Positions 21,168 through 23,408 of a stretch of 23,408 nucleotides of DNA are shown here, in pieces. Numbering within the stretch: the first letter of the stretch is position 1; each line of letters begins with the position of its first letter. Source of the DNA: a virus. The translations under genes and the position numbers were made by a program. The notes below the pieces were generated by a model that ran no database searches, was not told where the DNA came from, and saw only the letters and a program-made list of their open reading frames with translations. The stretch is taken from positions 1-23,408 of the IMG/VR virus record IMGVR_UViG_3300006928_000090; one strand, written 5' to 3'.

Positions 21168-21428
21168 ATGCAAAAATTTTTGACTTTAAGGTGTTTTATT
21201 TGGTATATAAACACGATACCTGAATAAGCGATTTTTTAAACATCACGAATAATGAATTTATAGCGTTGTACATTACGAATAAATTATTTTTATGTTAAAA
21301 AGGTAAAAAGTCTATGTTAACCGTATATAAAGAACGTAAAACTGATTGTGTTTTTTTTGCCGTTGCAATCATTTGTAAATATCAAGAAATAGAAATAATA
21401 AAATACTAGTGGTTTACTTTCTACACTT
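21168..21428 (+). promoter_or_regulatory. regulatory or origin-like intergenic region with repeats and two TATA-like boxes
   Basis: This 261-bp AT-rich gap has no convincing gene. A TATA-like box TATATAAA (21204-21211) lies inside two overlapping dyads, GTGTTT/AAACAC (21191-21214) and GGTAT/ATACC (21202-21220). A 12-base repeat CAT(C/T)ACGAATAA occurs at 21241-21252 and 21271-21282, exactly 30 bases apart, with a partial third copy (GAATAA) at 21222. A second TATATAAA is at 21324-21331, and a T8 run (21351-21358) sits between TGATTG and CAATCA. It separates the replication block from the small genes before the structural block. Confidence 0.55.
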
Positions 21429-21524
21429 ATGACAGACGACACTAATCAAAGAAAACACCATAATGGAAAATGTAAATGGATGAAAAATTTCCTAGAAGAA
21501 AGTTTTGGAGAGTGGGATGAATGA
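21429..21524 (+). CDS. 31-residue small protein
   Basis: The first frame after the regulatory region: a 31-codon polar peptide (MTDDTNQRKHHNGKCKW then MKNFLEESFGEWDE). TTTGGAGAG within it acts as ribosome-binding site for the next gene, which overlaps by ATGA. No strong ribosome-binding site precedes its own ATG, so a leaderless mRNA from the upstream TATA-like box is possible. Confidence 0.4.
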   Translation: MTDDTNQRKHHNGKCKWMKNFLEESFGEWDE

Positions 21525-21682
21525 AATTAGACATTGACCACACAATGCGTTTCTTGGAAAAAGATATTCCAATTGATTTGTTTCCTTTAGATTCTCCTCT
21601 ACTAAAATTGAGTTTATTTATAGTAGTAATGAGCGTCATTGTTGGCACTACAATTTATCGGTGGAATGTAAATCGTGAATGA
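21521..21682 (+). CDS. 53-residue single-pass membrane protein
   Basis: ATGA overlap with the previous gene, with GGAGAG 9 bases upstream. An amphipathic N-terminal half is followed by a hydrophobic segment LFIVVMSVIVGTTIY (32-46) and a short basic tail. The size and topology would suit a small membrane protein of the lysis or egress type, but there is no specific evidence. Confidence 0.5.
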   Translation: MKLDIDHTMRFLEKDIPIDLFPLDSPLLKLSLFIVVMSVIVGTTIYRWNVNRE

Positions 21683-21743
21683 TACCAATTGGGATTATTG
21701 GGAAGCCATATTGGAAGGTATGATAATTGAACAAAGTGGATAA
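21675..21743 (+). CDS. 22-residue micropeptide (tentative, GTG start)
   Basis: A GTG at 21675 opens a 22-codon acidic, aromatic peptide (MNDTNWDYWEAILEGMIIEQ plus two residues) overlapping the previous gene by 8 bases. There is no clear ribosome-binding site. It is supported only by the continuous coupling pattern, and could be chance. Confidence 0.22.
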   Translation: MNDTNWDYWEAILEGMIIEQSG

Positions 21744-21804
21744 AGCCTTTTGGTATCTTTCTAATAAATTCTTAACTTGGTTAGTATTTAGAAAGAAAAG
21801 ATAA
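21727..21804 (+). CDS. 25-residue basic micropeptide (tentative, TTG start)
   Basis: A TTG at 21727, preceded by GGAAGG (21713-21718), opens a 25-codon frame with an aromatic helix and basic end (KAFWYLSNKFLTWLVFRKKR). It stops two bases before the end of the opposite-strand gene. The start codon is weak and the length minimal, so this is tentative. Confidence 0.28.
   Translation: MNKVDKAFWYLSNKFLTWLVFRKKR
21756..21796. terminator. inverted repeat between convergent genes
   Basis: TCTTTCTAA (21756-21764) and TTAGAAAGA (21788-21796) are perfect 9-base inverted arms with a 23-base loop. They lie at the meeting point of the + strand genes and the - strand tail-fibre gene (stop at 21807-21809). 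The position suits a two-way terminator, but there is no T-run on either side and the loop is long. Confidence 0.3.
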
Positions 21805-21806
21805 TA

Positions 21807-23408
21807 TCATGATTCATCTGCAAATGGTACTGCCATTAAAGTACCTACTACATATGTAAGAGGACTACTAGCCTTAATACAAGTTACTACTAGCGAACTA
21901 CCTGTATGATGAATCTTAGCCTCACTATTACCACCTGCATTAGTATGACCATTAATCATTATATTTGTTCCTGCTAAAACTGTAAGATAAGTTCCGGCGG
22001 CTGAACTAGTAAGAAGTTCATATGTATCTCCAACAGTTGCCGATGTAGGAAGTGTAACTGTACTTGTTCCTAAACAATTTATCATTGCTCCTGCATGAGT
22101 AGCATAAACTAATTGTAAGTTAGTATTATCCGCTAAATCAATTACTTTTCTTCTGAAAATTCTAGCACCACCTGTTCCTGATTTTGAAATTAGTGTTTCT
22201 TGTGTTCCTCCATCTAATGTTAATAATTCAACTGAACCATTAATACGGAATTTCATATCACCGCCTGATTTTCTATTTACAATATAAGTATCATTTTCAG
22301 ATTGAGCAAAGTCAGTTGAAGCAGATGCAGATGAATCTGTAACTCTTAAATTTGATTGAGTACCATGTGAAATTTCTAATGCTGCATGGCTACTTGTACC
22401 CGAATAACTTGTTGCATTAACTAGTAAATGACCAGCACTATCAAATCTTGCTTTTTCTGTTGCATCTAATCTAAATGATATACCATCATAAGCAGATATA
22501 GCAAGCCCATCGGGATTAGCACCGCTATGGTCTTGTACTGTAATTGATGGTTGATTAGTATTTAAATGTCCTTCACGGAAATATAAACCTGCACCTGCTC
22601 CTACTTCGTAAGCATCAATTAACACACTACCCTCAACATGTAAAGTGGTATCGGGAGCATCAGTACCTATCCCAACTTTACCATCAGACAAAATACGCAT
22701 TCTTTCAGTTGGTACTGTGGTGGCATCTCCACCTGTTGCTCTTGTACCAAAAACTAAATCTCCTGTACTATTACTACCTGTTCTTACATGACCAACATAA
22801 GCCCCCGCATAACTACTACTACTACCACTTTCTGAAAATACTATTTGTGGGCCTTGTCCATCAGTAGCACTATCGCCTGAAAGCATAATATGACCATTAA
22901 CAGTATTAAAAGTTGAAGCGGCTCTAATTTCTAACTTAGCAGTAGGACTTGAAGTACCTATTCCAACGCTTTGTTCACTACCATCGAATCTAACGTATTC
23001 AGTAGAACCTGTTTTAACTACTAAATCGTTATCCGGTTCTAATTCAATATGTCCATCTGAACCTATATGCAAATCTTCTGATGAATCTGTATCAGCGTAG
23101 ATATATGAGTCAGTAGAATCAAAGTAAATTTTCTTATTTTCTGCTACATATATATCTCCTGTAAGTCCAATATCTCCCGCTACATCTAAAGTTTTAGCAG
23201 GACTTGTAGTGCCTATTCCAACTTTACCATCATTTCTAACAATTAATAAAGCGTTTGTATCATCTGATGTTGATTGGGTATGGGAAGAAGTAGCCTTTCT
23301 ACCTACCATCCAAGAATCAGATAGAGAATAAGGTGTTCCCATATACCACTCATGGTCTGATTGGGCATCGTGCATGAATACACCAAGACCACGATAAGAA
23401 GCATCGTC
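21807..23408 (-). CDS. tail-fibre-like structural protein (partial, 5' end beyond window)
   Basis: This - strand gene is open to the window edge: 11 further codons (reading DDASYRGLGVF) precede the first Met at 23375, so the N-terminus is missing. The visible 533 residues are low in Cys and rich in Gly, Ser, Thr and Asp. They carry three GIGT units, KVGIGTTSPAKTLDV, SVGIGTSSPTAKLEI and KVGIGTDAPDTTLHV (about 52, 137 and 234 from that Met), each followed by strand repeats. This is the repeat style of phage tail fibres and marine virion adhesins. The C-terminus (VTLPTSATVGDTYELLTSSA onward) looks like a compact beta domain, without a peptidase-S74 chaperone motif. It is a probable receptor-binding virion component and marks the start of a structural block on the other strand. 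Confidence 0.78.
   Translation of the reverse strand, partial: DDASYRGLGVFMHDAQSDHEWYMGTPYSLSDSWMVGRKATSSHTQSTSDDTNALLIVRNDGKVGIGTTSPAKTLDVAGDIGLTGDIYVAENKKIYFDSTDSYIYADTDSSEDLHIGSDGHIELEPDNDLVVKTGSTEYVRFDGSEQSVGIGTSSPTAKLEIRAASTFNTVNGHIMLSGDSATDGQGPQIVFSESGSSSSYAGAYVGHVRTGSNSTGDLVFGTRATGGDATTVPTERMRILSDGKVGIGTDAPDTTLHVEGSVLIDAYEVGAGAGLYFREGHLNTNQPSITVQDHSGANPDGLAISAYDGISFRLDATEKARFDSAGHLLVNATSYSGTSSHAALEISHGTQSNLRVTDSSASASTDFAQSENDTYIVNRKSGGDMKFRINGSVELLTLDGGTQETLISKSGTGGARIFRRKVIDLADNTNLQLVYATHAGAMINCLGTSTVTLPTSATVGDTYELLTSSAAGTYLTVLAGTNIMINGHTNAGGNSEAKIHHTGSSLVVTCIKASSPLTYVVGTLMAVPFADES

Noticed and set aside
20751-21173. 140-codon open frame on the - strand
   Set aside because: Antisense to the exonuclease end, a membrane mini-gene and a zinc ribbon with proper overlaps; no domain visible.
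1-23408. tRNA genes, insertion sequences, attachment sites
   Set aside because: I scanned for tRNA T-arm and anticodon-arm patterns, transposase motifs and terminal inverted repeats and found nothing convincing; the few GGTTC-like strings lie within coding genes.

Overview
The window is AT-rich, almost entirely coding, and very tightly packed. Genes overlap by ATGA or TAATG or abut at TAAATG, AGA is the dominant arginine codon, and ribosome-binding sites are written inside the 3' ends of upstream genes. The informational genes are of archaeal/eukaryotic type: an RFC-like clamp loader pair, a PCNA-like clamp, a family B DNA polymerase, a PriS-PriL-like primase, an ATP-dependent ligase and an XPF/ERCC4 nuclease. 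A tail-fibre-like gene lies on the opposite strand. This combination best fits a tailed dsDNA virus of a planktonic archaeon, in the style of magroviruses of Marine Group II or the thaumarchaeal caudoviruses. Virus and host are inference: there is no capsid gene, terminase, integrase, tRNA or rRNA here to settle them.

Layout. (1) 1-4.1 kb: small accessory genes on the + strand. They include an E1/ThiF-like adenylating enzyme (154-717), a JAMM/MPN+ metalloprotease (1782-2315), a lipoprotein (2752-3192) and several tiny zinc-binding proteins. (2) 4.1-5.7 kb: ATP-dependent DNA ligase, then a 177-bp intergenic region with a TATA-like box and a dyad. (3) 5.85-8.3 kb: a LAGLIDADG-like protein, a zinc protein, a degenerate clamp-loader subunit with a C-terminal PIP-like box, and RFC small subunit. 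(4) 8.3-11.8 kb: two small membrane proteins (one with an EF-hand loop), a candidate ssDNA-binding protein, a RecA-like ATPase and the sliding clamp. (5) 11.8-15.5 kb: DNA polymerase B in two pieces, split between motifs B and C, with eight mini-genes between the halves. (6) 15.5-20.9 kb: Cas4/RecB-like nuclease, primase, ERCC4-HhH nuclease, AAA+ replicative helicase candidate, DUF4177-like protein and a DEDDy exonuclease. (7) 20.85-21.8 kb: small genes, a terminator and a regulatory or origin-like region with two TATA-like boxes and 30-bp-spaced repeats. (8) 21.8 kb to the end, - strand: the C-terminal part of a long tail-fibre-like protein that runs off the window.

Together the + strand genes make up most of a self-sufficient archaeal-type replisome: helicase, primase, polymerase, clamp, clamp loader, SSB candidate, ligase and repair/recombination nucleases. 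The most unusual points are the polymerase split by a mini-gene cassette, its altered catalytic motif C (YGHTDS), a Cys quartet in its thumb region, and an E1 + JAMM pair suggesting a ubiquitin-like or sulfur-carrier activity in a viral genome.
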